From NCBI GenBank assembly GCA_954871525.1, contig OX940861.1, positions 41,615,201 through 41,679,200 of the forward strand: a DNA stretch of 64,000 nt, in the 5' to 3' direction. The stretch is from Parietaria judaica. Taxonomy: Eukaryota > Streptophyta > Magnoliopsida > Rosales > Urticaceae. Positions 1 to 10,525 of the stretch are shown here, piece by piece. The notes under the pieces are model-generated. The model was not told where the DNA came from and did not search any database. It was given only the letters and a program-made list of their open reading frames with translations. Made by a program: the position numbers and the translations under genes. How positions within the stretch are numbered: position 1 is the stretch's first letter; each line of letters opens with the position of its first letter.

Positions 1-191
1 CAAGCTATGTGGTAATGTATTACCATATCGGGAGCTTCGGAAGCATCTTGAGACCTTGTTGGCGTCTCATTCGCATCAATGGCGGGTGGAGAATCGGTGC
101 TCTCGGGTTGACTGTGATCCGATCGAGGCTCTTCCTCAACGTCCTGATTCTGATAGAAGGATCTTCGATGAGCGCGTGTTGAATGAATCGG

Positions 192-2346
192 TTAAGAAAT
201 CAGGGGAACGCGTACCAGATTCGCTTGTAAGAGTTCGTTATCGAAGTACCAACCGCTGATTCCCCGTTTGTATTCGCTCTACAACACGATAAGCCACGAG
301 TTTAAGCAAGCAGATTACAAGCCAACGAGTTTCTGATGAAATGAGAGTGAAGAAACAAACCTGAGACATTTCCTCCACTTCTTCATTTGGTAATAGCTGT
401 TGTGCAGCCATGGCTTCATCTTTCATCTGAAAGAAGGTACGATCATAACTTAAGCAACGGATTGCGTGAAGATAAACGGAGCAAAAAGTCGAGATTATGG
501 TTTAGACCTTCAAGTCCTTGATGCGGTCGCCGAGAGCCGGAAGCCCGTCCAAGAGCGTCCTCGAAATGTAGTCGCTCGAGCGAGCTTGATTGAAGAAGGA
601 ATGCTTCAGCAGCTTCTTGGCAGAAGGCCTCTTTGAAGGGTCTTTCAGCAGGCAAGTCCCAACCATATGCTTAAAAGACTAACAAAAAACAACAAATCGT
701 AAGAAGTATATGCAAAAATATTGTTTTTACGGATCACGGGTTCGGGCATACCGTGGTAAAATAGTCGTTCTTTCGATCCTCAAGGCCGGGAGGCGAACTT
801 TGCAGTGTCATGAGCAACACCTAGTAGCATTTTGATTTAGGATATTCTTGATTAAAACCGAATTATTAAAAGAATAATTGACGGTAATGCCTTCCGAACT
901 TTCCGTATTGGTTGCAGTTTGCCCTATGAACTTTAGTTTTAGTCAGCAATGGCCCGTGTTAAGTAGCACATTGCCCTTGTGCGTTAAATAATGACAAAAA
1001 TGTTAATTCGCAATTTATTACTCACTCAAATGTATTTTTGTCATTTAATTATAATTAGCAATCAATGAGTCCATTATTCAAGGACGGTTAAAATGAATGT
1101 TCAGATTGGAGAAAAATAATAAAATTGATGAAATTACGCTCACACGCAAGTCATGTGTTTCGCACATTTTAAAAAAATAAATATCATTTTTAACCCGAAA
1201 GAAAGATGTGCTATTTTTTTTAAGTACACGGCGCATTGCTATAAATTAATAATAAAAGAGCAAATTGCACCAACATACAAAATTCACTGAACATTTTAGC
1301 CATCAAGTATGCTACCTTCATGGGAGGGAACCTCGAGAAAGGAGCGTGGCCGTGAGCGACTCCAACGCCGTTATACCAAAGGACCACATATCAGCTCTGC
1401 AAAATAAACGACTCGAACCCCACATTAACACGTATATTTTGAATTATCAACGATATCGATTTGCTGATATGGAATTTGATTAACTAAAAAAAACTAACTT
1501 GAAGTCATAACCATTTATCTGCTCCATTACTTCCGGCGCCATCCTGCGGATAAGACCAGAAATATGTTGAGTGACGGAGACGTGAGTTTGCAAACTGACG
1601 TGCGCAATCGATACAAGCATACCAGCAAGGCGTTCCGACGAACGTGTTTCTCACACGTTGTCTGTCTCCTGATTCAAAAAGACACGCAGAAACACCGAAA
1701 TCTCCGAGTTTCACCCCGCCCCGTGAGTCGAGGAGGATGTTTCCGGACTAATACAAGCGTAGACCACACTAGATTAATGATGATGAATATACATTGCTAC
1801 GAACAGAAAAGAATGGCCAATTCGGACGATAGATTATCATTTTTGTTGTTGATGTTTGAAGAGAGATTATAAGCTCCATTTTCATACAATTGATCTTTAG
1901 AAAAAGGCTGATAATCCCAACGAAATTAAGAGCAAAAATGCTATCAAATTTTCGCAAGGTTTTTGCTTCTATTGCGCAATAGAAGCAAAAACCTTCTATA
2001 TCTCGAGCTGCGTTTCACCTTAGCAATGGAAGTCTATGAAGCATTTGAAAATAGCTAGAATATTGATTTGTGTTTTCGTTTTCGTAAGGTGAGCGTTTTT
2101 AATTTTATTTAAAATGAACCATGTATCTGAAATATATATGTTAACATATTGAGAGATTGATACTTGTATCGCGAACGATATGAGCATATATAATAATTAC
2201 ATGGTTTCATACTCCACAAATCCCAAACGAACACATGTCTAAAATAATTGGATACTTCTCCCAAGATAGTAAGCCAAAAAAGTGGCTATCGTGAGAGAAC
2301 ATGTTTAGAATCCCACATAGAAAGATAACATATTGTGACTAAGATG

Positions 2347-2387
<41 letters not shown>

Positions 2388-3442
2388 GTTTTATAAGAGA
2401 CTTGCCTTGACGTCTCGATGAATGTGGCCGTGGTTGTGAAGGTAAACCAAACCTTTAAGAATCTCACGCAATATGGTGGCGATGATTGCCTCGGGAAGGC
2501 CGTTTGGGTGCGAAGCCTTGAGAATGTGAAGGCAAGACCCTCCACCCATGAAAGGCATCACCACCCACAGATCGTGTCCGCTCACGAACGAGCAATGCGA
2601 TTTCAACACGTTCGGATGGTCGACCAAAACCATCGTCTGCGCTTCGCGAAAGACATTGTTCTGTTTAAAGCAATTAATTGACGAACATAAGATCTTTGCT
2701 TACAAATAGGATATCCGTCTCGGAAGCCGAAGTGAATATCATTAATTTGAAAGTGTAAAATGAATCATTAGTTGTTTATACATTAAATGTAGATCTTCAA
2801 AAAATTAGAGATAATAAACAAAAGATAACTCTTGATTGACCGATATGGTGGGTCGAGTATTGATTGAATTCATAGCCTAAATTTTTATTTTTGTAAATTA
2901 AAATAAATATCATAATTTTCATTTTACTTCGGAGTATAAGAATCCGCCCTCTAAGATTCGCATCTGGTTCGACTTAGTTCTAACTTGAGCATTTGTTAAC
3001 CTGAATTTTTTTAGCTGAACCTAATTGATATATCAGAATAATTGAAGAAGAATCATAGGCTCGAAATACATATTCTCATCAAATATGACAACTACATTGT
3101 ATATTTTACGATTTAATTACATCTTTTTAACAAAACAAAAAAGGAATTATCATCCTTTACAGAATCGTCGCAATGCATAAGAATATTGACCTAAACAATC
3201 CCAATTTTACGTCGGCACGTAATTACATACACACGCATATATACTATATAAATAATATGAAAACTGAGAGGCGTAATGAATACCAAATCGCAATTCTCGC
3301 GTTCGAAGTCGAGGATTTTGATGGCAACGATCTCGTTTAAGGGGACGCAGAGAGCGCGGTGGACGGAAGCGCTGACACCGTTGCCGATCTCTTCAAAGAG
3401 AGTGTAATGCTCAGCTCCCGTTGGGAATTTCTTCCTCTCCAT
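192..3442 (-). pseudogene. STE20/GCK-VI protein kinase, BLUS1-like, frameshifted and prematurely stopped
   Basis: This is a Ser/Thr kinase of the plant STE20/OSR1-SPAK-like group that includes BLUS1 (blue-light signalling). Nine exons can be joined on the minus strand: 3284-3442, 2406-2660, 1623-1747, 1499-1543, 1316-1396, 752-820, 508-678, 361-426 and 192-278. Visible kinase features are the glycine-rich loop EEIGNGVSASV, Lys42 in VAIKIL, HRDVK at 134-138, DFG at 154-156, GTPCW-MAPE split by an intron, and ADMWSFGITALE. The ATG at 3442 is the first usable start; the codons just upstream (TTG-GGT-TCG) extend the frame without an ATG. Exon 5 is one base short: after TALE, the expected AHGHAPFSRFPPMK reads only in a shifted frame. 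Exon 9 (EYKRGISGW) then hits TAA at 192-194, although open sequence continues to the window edge. Intron 2 uses a GC donor (AAG|GCAAGT). Splice sites and other codons are intact, so this is either a recent pseudogene or an assembly error. Confidence 0.72.
2350..2385. repeat. (TA)n microsatellite in kinase intron 2
   Basis: This is an uninterrupted TA dinucleotide run of about 36 bases inside the GC-AG intron of the BLUS1-like kinase gene. Confidence 0.9.
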
Positions 3443-3669
3443 CGAACCCAAATCTCGCTCTAGCTTCTTCGCAAGATTCGCCTATTAAAATTTCATTCTC
3501 ACCTTATATTTATATATATATATATATATTAATGATATATGAATATATATTTGAATAAATAAAAATAAATAAGATTGGCGAAATAGTAGGATCGGCGAGG
3601 GCGTTGCATGCATGCTGTGCATCCTACGTCACTTACTGTCGTTTTTGTGATGTTGGCTAATATCTTTCG

Positions 3670-3729
<60 letters not shown>
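3670..3729. repeat. (ATT)n microsatellite
   Basis: About 20 perfect TTA/ATT trinucleotide repeats lie upstream of the kinase gene. Shorter TA runs flank it near 3510-3528 and 4270-4290. Confidence 0.9.
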
Positions 3730-4303
3730 TATTTTACATTAAAAATATATACCCTGAATTAATAGTACTGGCAAGAGTAAAACTGAATTATATATTCGAA
3801 TCTAACAGGCTATTTTATATAATATTTTATCAAGTCGAAAGATTATGAAGAATATTAATTCGCAGAAGTAATTAATGGTGTGGGAAGGATTAAATGTGAG
3901 TGAATGAAGGGTAAGAGATCATATTTGAAAGAGGTTTACATTAATAAACCTTACCTTTTATAACATAAATATACAAGAGCAATTATGATGTACAATTAAG
4001 TTTTCAATATTTTTTTGTTATGTTATTTGAAAAATAACTATTTTATTTTGCTAATTATTTAAAAGAGCTTAAAACACCTAAAGGCTAAAAGTTTTAGATT
4101 ATGAAATTACTATTTGCTCATCTTTAGAATTATTTTGTTCTTGTTGAAAACAGTTTTCATATTAAGTTGTTGAAAACTTTTCTCTCCCTTGCTGCACTTG
4201 TTTGAAGGACTTAATGATTCAATGAAACTTGCCTTTTAAAAAGAAAAAAAAATCTAATTTTAATAATGTTATATATATATATATATATATAAGAGTTAAC
4301 CAC

Positions 4304-4509
4304 TAATGACGGAACTACATACAAGGCATAGGGGACCATGGCCCCTGCACAACACCAAAGTTTCTTAATTGTAGTTACAAATAATTAAGTAATTTTTTCT
4401 AATACGACTAATGCATAGCATTTGGCCCCCCTTTTAAAAATTATTACATAGTTTTTTAGATAATTATTCTTTTGGCCCCCCTTATTCTTAAATCCTAGTT
4501 CCGTCACTG
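4304..4509. mobile_element. 206-bp hAT-type MITE with 8-bp TSD
   Basis: The ends are inverted: the left end reads TAATGACGGAACTA and the complement of the right end reads CAGTGACGGAACTAGG. Both sides are bordered by TTAACCAC (4296-4303 and 4510-4517), an exact 8-bp target duplication as made by hAT transposases. There is no coding capacity. The terminal sequence resembles the end of the large hAT at 55.3 kb (CAGTGGCGGAGCTAGG), so that family could have mobilised it. The rest of the gap 3,443-5,369 shows only AT-rich DNA and microsatellites. Confidence 0.82.
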
Positions 4510-5369
4510 TTAACCACGATAAAATAAAAATGGTTTAAAACTTATTAACTATGTTGAAGAGGTTCAACCTCGAAAAAAATAAATTCAATCAAATTAATAG
4601 AACTCTTATACCTATTAAGTATAAAACTCCTTAAACGTTTTTTTAAACTTGCACAAAACCGTCTAAAATTTAAAATTTTATACATGTGACATCATAATTA
4701 TAAAATAGAAATTGTACGAAATGCCCATTTTGTGTCAAACTGTTTTAAGAAATGCTCATTTGTGAGAGTAAAAAATATACACAATGGGTAGTTTTTAAAA
4801 AAGTTTGACAAAATATGATCTTATTAGTATATATATATATATAATCCAATTATTAAAAATAAATTCTTGAAATAAAGAAAAAAAAAAAAAACAAATTCTT
4901 AAAAGTTAGAGGCCGGAACCCGATATCAATCCGGATCAGACACCTAGAACTGAAATTAGAATTCGAGCATTCTCCGGTTCTCGGTATTTCAGTCCTGATT
5001 ATTTCCAGATCCAGGTACAAAATCCGATTCTCAGGTATTTTGTAAAAGCCTAAGTATTAACAAAATTGACTAAGTTAATGTTAGGTTTTATAAAAATAAA
5101 AATGGACTGTACTAAACAAAATACAAACTCTTTTCTTTAGTATCGTTAATTCTCTTTCTTTTCTCTTAACATAAAACATGAAGCCGTGATTTAAAGAAAA
5201 TAATTTCTCATAGCAGAATCATCTGGGAAAAATTATAAGTTGATCATCGTAACATTTAATTTACTCCAAAAACACCACTATCCTAACAAAGAAGACGGAT
5301 CCAGAATACTAAAACTATGAATCCATTAGGATGAGAATGATCATTCAATTTAATTCAATTTCAATTCAA

Positions 5370-8300
5370 TTAATCCTCAAAATCGCCTGCGTTCTCCAAT
5401 AGATAATTTGCTGCCAGTTCCTCGTTGCGATCGCAGGCTAAGTACGCTTCGATCACCGAGGCTCTGTCGAATCCCATGGCCTCCAGCTATAAAAAACATA
5501 GGACCGATCAGTAAAAATCCCTCTCATTTTCTTTCTTTTCTTTTCGTTAATAAAAAATGTCAGATCATTCGTGACATATCTTATTCTAAGAAAGAGTAAA
5601 TAAAAACATATATATTTGTGAATTATCCGAAGAGGTTGTTACCCGTTCGATCGCCTCCTGTTCTTCCGGGGTGACATTGATGGAGTGAGGCATGTCTTGC
5701 TCAGGCTGATCAAATAGGTCACTAAAAGTAAAAAGGAAAAAAAAAAATCACTCAATGGTTCACAAAAGCATTTGTTTTTCAAAAAAGAAAAGCCCCCACA
5801 AAGCGGCATTTTGATCATTAATACACCATCAAAGCGCCTTTTTTTTTAATTCCGTAATCCGAAATTTTTTATGTGGCAATTAGAGCAGAAAGAAAGTAAT
5901 CTGTGCGAAAAACAATGTCAGCTCACCCTTCTGAATCCTCAAGGGGCTCGTTTATTAACTGAAGGAACTCTGCCTGATGCTCCTGAATTAATCTCAAAAG
6001 CTGCGGATTTTGCTTCCCGAGCTCCTGAAGCATGGGCTGGAATAGATAATTGCAAAAGCACGATATTAGGTTATGTAAGAAAATGAATAATGGAATCTAC
6101 CGGTGGAAAAGGACTTCGGACCTGTAAAATCTGTGGATTGGCTTGTACCATTGATCGTAGAGTTTGAAACTGAAATAGGGAGAGAGACAATACGGTTAAA
6201 AACGCGCCCCCTCTTCGGTTCTAACCCATGATGAATATCTACGCGTGTACGGGTAAAGCATAGATGCAAAATATGAACAATTTACAGTAGAGCCACAAAT
6301 GGCAAGTCAATAGATTAGGGTTTTTCCTGATACCATGCTTTTTTAATTGGAGTATTCCAAAAAAAAAAAAAAAACAATTTTCAATAACAGAAAAATACAT
6401 CACATACTCTAATTGAGATGTTATGACTCAAGTAATGATTATTTATATTTAATCTGCTTAATTCATAAACAAAATGAACTTATCTAACTAGCTATAACTA
6501 TGCCAACTAAACAAACTGCTTTTAATCTTCTATATTTCTCCACGACCAAACATGTACGTGTTCCATATAGGTCAAGATGCCGGATTTAATTTATTCCGAA
6601 AGCTGGGGTCGTTTAAAGTTAACAGCAGTAGATAGGTCATAGATGTATAAAAAAAATTGGGATGTTATGACTTATGAATACCATAGAGTGACGTAATAAG
6701 CATATTAGAAAGAGAGAAAACTTCAACAACTCCCACCTGGTGGTTGTTCCTAAGAAAGTCGAGGGATCCAAGTGCACCGCCACCAGCTCCGGCAAGTGCT
6801 TCCTGCATATACCGAGCTTATATTATTTTTTACAGAAACCAGTATACAGGTTATATAAATACACAACAGATGAACGCGTCTCCAAAATTTGAAGTCTTAC
6901 TGTTGGAAACATATTGAGAGGAGCCGAGTTCGGTGCCCCAGAAACAGGAGCCGCGGCTGCACCGGCTTCGGCTCCTTGGGTTGCAGGGAAACGAGACACA
7001 GGCACTGCAACTTCAGCAGCTTCTGGTATACCCTGCAGTAATAATGTTACCATTAAAACAGTAATGCTATTGCATTTTTACAGGACCCGAACAGATAATC
7101 TAAGTCTTGACAGTACATAAAAAAATGTTTGACTTACGGAATAGAGGTAGTCAACTGCGCGCTCAGGATTGTTGTAAGCTGCCCGAAGTGCTCGTGTGAC
7201 TGTGTCCCTGTCCCAGTTTCCGCCACCCATATCCATCAACTGCTGAATAGTCTGCTCAAGATTATTCCCGGCAACCAAATTGGAAGCAGCTTGGTCATAG
7301 TTATCACCAGCCACCCTGCATTAAAAGCCATCAATTAAGTGTGTTCCGTAGCATAATACAATATCAAGTTTTGCACAGATCAGAACATAAGGACAAGAAG
7401 GCAGAGGTAAAAATTAAATAACAGCACAATACAACTCAACCCTACAAAATAGAAAATAGATATGCAAATACATTCCTCTAAAGGCTTAAACTAGATAGAA
7501 GACCAATCTCTCAATGTCAAGTACATAGAAAATAGAGCTACAGAAGCAAGATAGAAATTATGCAACTATTCCAAAAACTCAAATGATTGTGATACGTGCC
7601 CGAAGATCGATAAACTCGAAACGAGAAAATTGAGAATTTCGGCCAACACTCAAAAACCCGATCTCTTAAGGATCAAGTTTCTGAATTTTATTGGCTCCCT
7701 TTTTCATTCATGAAAGCTCTCTTAAATAGAGAGAGGAATTATAACCTAATGGGCCAGACCGGGCCCGATTATTAAACCTCTAAACATAATTAAAAATAAC
7801 CTAATAACATAATTAAACAACATAATCAAACGAAAACTCACTCATTTATCCTATGACCTAATTACTTAATTAAATACGACGACATAAAATTAAATGATGA
7901 TAATTAAATAAACGATACTAATCCTCAATTCCAGGGCTGTATCAGATTGTTAAAGGATCTTCTCCTCGCCGTATTTAAGTTCCCATTTATTTAAATGTTT
8001 GGCATGCAAAGTTCAAAAAACCCAATACATCGGGATTGACCTTAACGTACTGCAAAAAGGCTCAGGGTTTCACTTCTTCAAACTTTACCACCGACCTACC
8101 AGCACCAAATAATCTTATACTCCAGACTATACATATATAGCATTGAAACTATACCAACCAATCAGGCAAATTTATTTTACACATACGCAGCTTGTAATGG
8201 AGTGTCAAGAGAGGCAGCGGCAAGAGCATCAGGGACAGGGGCCGGGACTGGGACTGTTGTTGGGGCAGGAGCAGGAGTGGTTGCGGTTGGTGCAGCTGCA

Positions 8301-9287
8301 GCTGCTGGCGGATTTGATGGATTCAACTGCGGTGTGAACCAAAACGGTTTAAGCAATAATCAACTCTAGGAGATAATAGCATATATACAGAGTAACAACG
8401 GTACCTGAGTAGATGAGGCGCCTGCTGAGCCAGACGTTTTACTCTGTACACAAACAAACAAAGAGTTAGGATTAGGCCCCAACAGATAGTATCGGGAAAC
8501 ACAAAGATAAGTTGTTCAAACATCAAAGTAAAAGTGCCTAAGAGCGGATTTTAATGAAGACGTCTATTGATTATCGTGTATATAATACAGAGGACCAAAC
8601 CTCCATAGTCTAAAGAATCAAACCATGTAAGTTATTTCCCAATCGAAACCCTCAGACTATCACTTCCATGAGAAATTAATTCTAACCGATTAAAACTCAA
8701 TACAACCTAAGCCCCACTTCGCGACCGGGAAAGAAATCGATGCACAAAGCAATACAGCATAACGCAAAACAACATACGACGGGGAGAAAAACGTCACCTT
8801 GCTAAGCATGACAACAAGAAAACCATCCTCATTGACCTTGTTCTCCGCGAGCGTGGTCTCGTCTTTCAACACCTTCCCGTTATGAATCAACAACTGTTGC
8901 CCACAAGGATAATTGTCCTTCCCTTGTATATCTTCAATGTTCTTCTTCACAGCCATAACCTTATATCCAAACAATAAACAAAATTCCTCAAACCTAGCTC
9001 CATTAACAGTTCTCCCCACACAAAAAAAAAAAAACAATGCCCAAGACCAACAAATTCAAAATCTCCCATCAAAAGATAGGCAAATCGGAACGCAGAACTA
9101 ACACTTTGCTAATTTTCCGTTCAACCTCCATTCAATAAAACATGTCCACCAAAAAATTCGATTTTTTTTTTGGAAATGCAGAGCAATGAAAAGGGAAAAA
9201 GCAAGAGGGAAGTTACTGAACTGTGTCGGTGGACTGGACCCTGATTTCGAAGTGGCTGCCTTTGAGAGTCTTGACGGTGAGCTTCAT
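5370..9287 (-). CDS. RAD23: RAD23 ubiquitin receptor (RAD23A/B type)
   Basis: RAD23 carries ubiquitylated proteins to the 26S proteasome and binds the XPC/RAD4 repair factor. Eleven exons give 378 aa: 9222-9287, 8798-8959, 8405-8443, 8187-8326, 7138-7315, 6901-7032, 6737-6802, 6122-6169, 5927-6036, 5643-5721 and 5370-5486. All junctions are GT-AG and keep frame. Domains in order: ubiquitin-like domain 1-76 (starts [17 protein letters not shown]), a Pro/Ala-rich linker with [16 protein letters not shown]1 about 150-195 ([16 protein letters not shown]), the XPC-binding region about 236-314 ([24 protein letters not shown]), and UBA2 about 331-373 ([13 protein letters not shown]), ending [12 protein letters not shown]. 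The N-terminus matches the RAD23A/B subgroup better than C/D. Intron 4 carries a 355-bp solo-LTR-like insertion. I see no coding lesion. Confidence 0.95.
7590..7944. mobile_element. Solo-LTR or TRIM-like element in RAD23 intron 4
   Basis: The segment starts TGATACGTGCC, ends GGCTGTATCA (TG...CA with a short inverted repeat TGATAC/GTATCA) and is bordered by GATTG on both sides (7585-7589 and 7945-7949). This fits a 355-bp LTR left after recombination. It contains AATGGGCCAGACCGGG, closely matched by AATGGGCCGGACCGG in the element at 23,314-23,639. It has no coding potential. Confidence 0.68.
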
Positions 9288-9998
9288 GGCGGCGAGGGTG
9301 TCTCCGGGAGCGAAACGACGGCGTTTGATCGGAATCCGGAGCTGGAGAAGAACCCTAGATTGAGAAAGAAAGGAATGAGAAAGTGGAGCCAAACTTTGGG
9401 AGGAGAGAGAAAGTGACTCCGGCTTTTTTGGATTTCTTTTTATAGCGCTACGAATTTTGCACGCGCTCCTCACGTGATCAAATTCTTAAGATTTTATTTT
9501 TATGAGATTTTAAAAAGGGTATATATATTTAATTATTTTATTTATGTTATATTTAGTTCTTTCAAGTTTCATCATTTTTTTCATTGATTTTGTGTAATGA
9601 TCTCGTCCCGAATCTCGTGAACATCTTGTGTTTTTTGTCGTTTTGAATGAAGTAAAGTTGGTATTTACGTTCCAGAAAACTTAGTCTTTGTTTCTTTCTC
9701 GCTAAGATTTTGTTTGTTTGATCGTTAGTCGAGTTTTTGTCGTATGCGAGAATCTTTTTGCTATGATTCTTAATTACAGTACAACTGATATAATTAGTGA
9801 CGGAGTCGGACTCGGAGTTCCGGTGAAACATGCAAATAAGGAAAGGAGAAACTAAATAGGTAGAAAGAAAAGACTTTAACTTCAGTTATTGGATTACAAT
9901 TTACATATCAAATGTTGGTTTTTTTAGGTCGACTTTTGATTTATTCTAGAAAACTTGTCGTTTTCCGCTCACGTGTTGTGTCGTTTTGGCCAAATAAA

Positions 9999-10195
9999 GT
10001 TTGTAGTACACGCATTGAACGACACAGATTTTGTTTGATACGATTTGTCATTTGTACTAACTCTCTACCTTGCGATTTATTACTGACAACAACTTCCTTT
10101 TAAGAAAAGTACAAATCTTACCAAACAAAATCTTTGTCGTTCAATGCGTGTACAAATCTTTTTTTTTTTAAACCAATGCGTGTACAAATCTTTTC
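9999..10195. repeat. Inverted-repeat hairpin with adjacent direct repeat
   Basis: The arm at 10000-10037 is nearly the reverse complement of 10122-10156; both share the core ACACGCATTGAACGACA, with a 2-base bulge and few mismatches. The spacer is about 84 bases. The distal part of the right arm, a 21-mer starting CAATGCGTGTACAAATC, is repeated directly at 10142-10162 and 10174-10194. No gene was recognised in the gap 9,288-10,525. It could be a decayed MITE or a small-RNA hairpin. Confidence 0.6.
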
Positions 10196-10525
10196 AACTA
10201 TTTTGAACAAGAAAAAAGTGAATATAAAGACTGAACATTTTAGTAATTAAAAAAAATTGAGCAAAAAATCCAAATTTAAAAAGATATATAAAATTTGAAA
10301 AGTTATTCCTTGAAACTTATGCCGTAAATATCCCATTTATATAAAATATAATTGTTGCAATAAAATATACATACTCAACCAAGCAATGCAGCGATACCGT
10401 TAATAGTTATTACACAAATGTGTCCACACACCACTATATATACATGAGATAGAATTTAAACTTAAAAGCTCATTTCTTTCACGACAAGCACAATCGCTAC
10501 TGGTTCGTTTGGTAAATTTAGGGTT

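Noticed and set aside
9562..9831. 89-codon minus-strand open frame upstream of RAD23
   Set aside because: It is Lys/Asn-rich random translation without recognisable domains.
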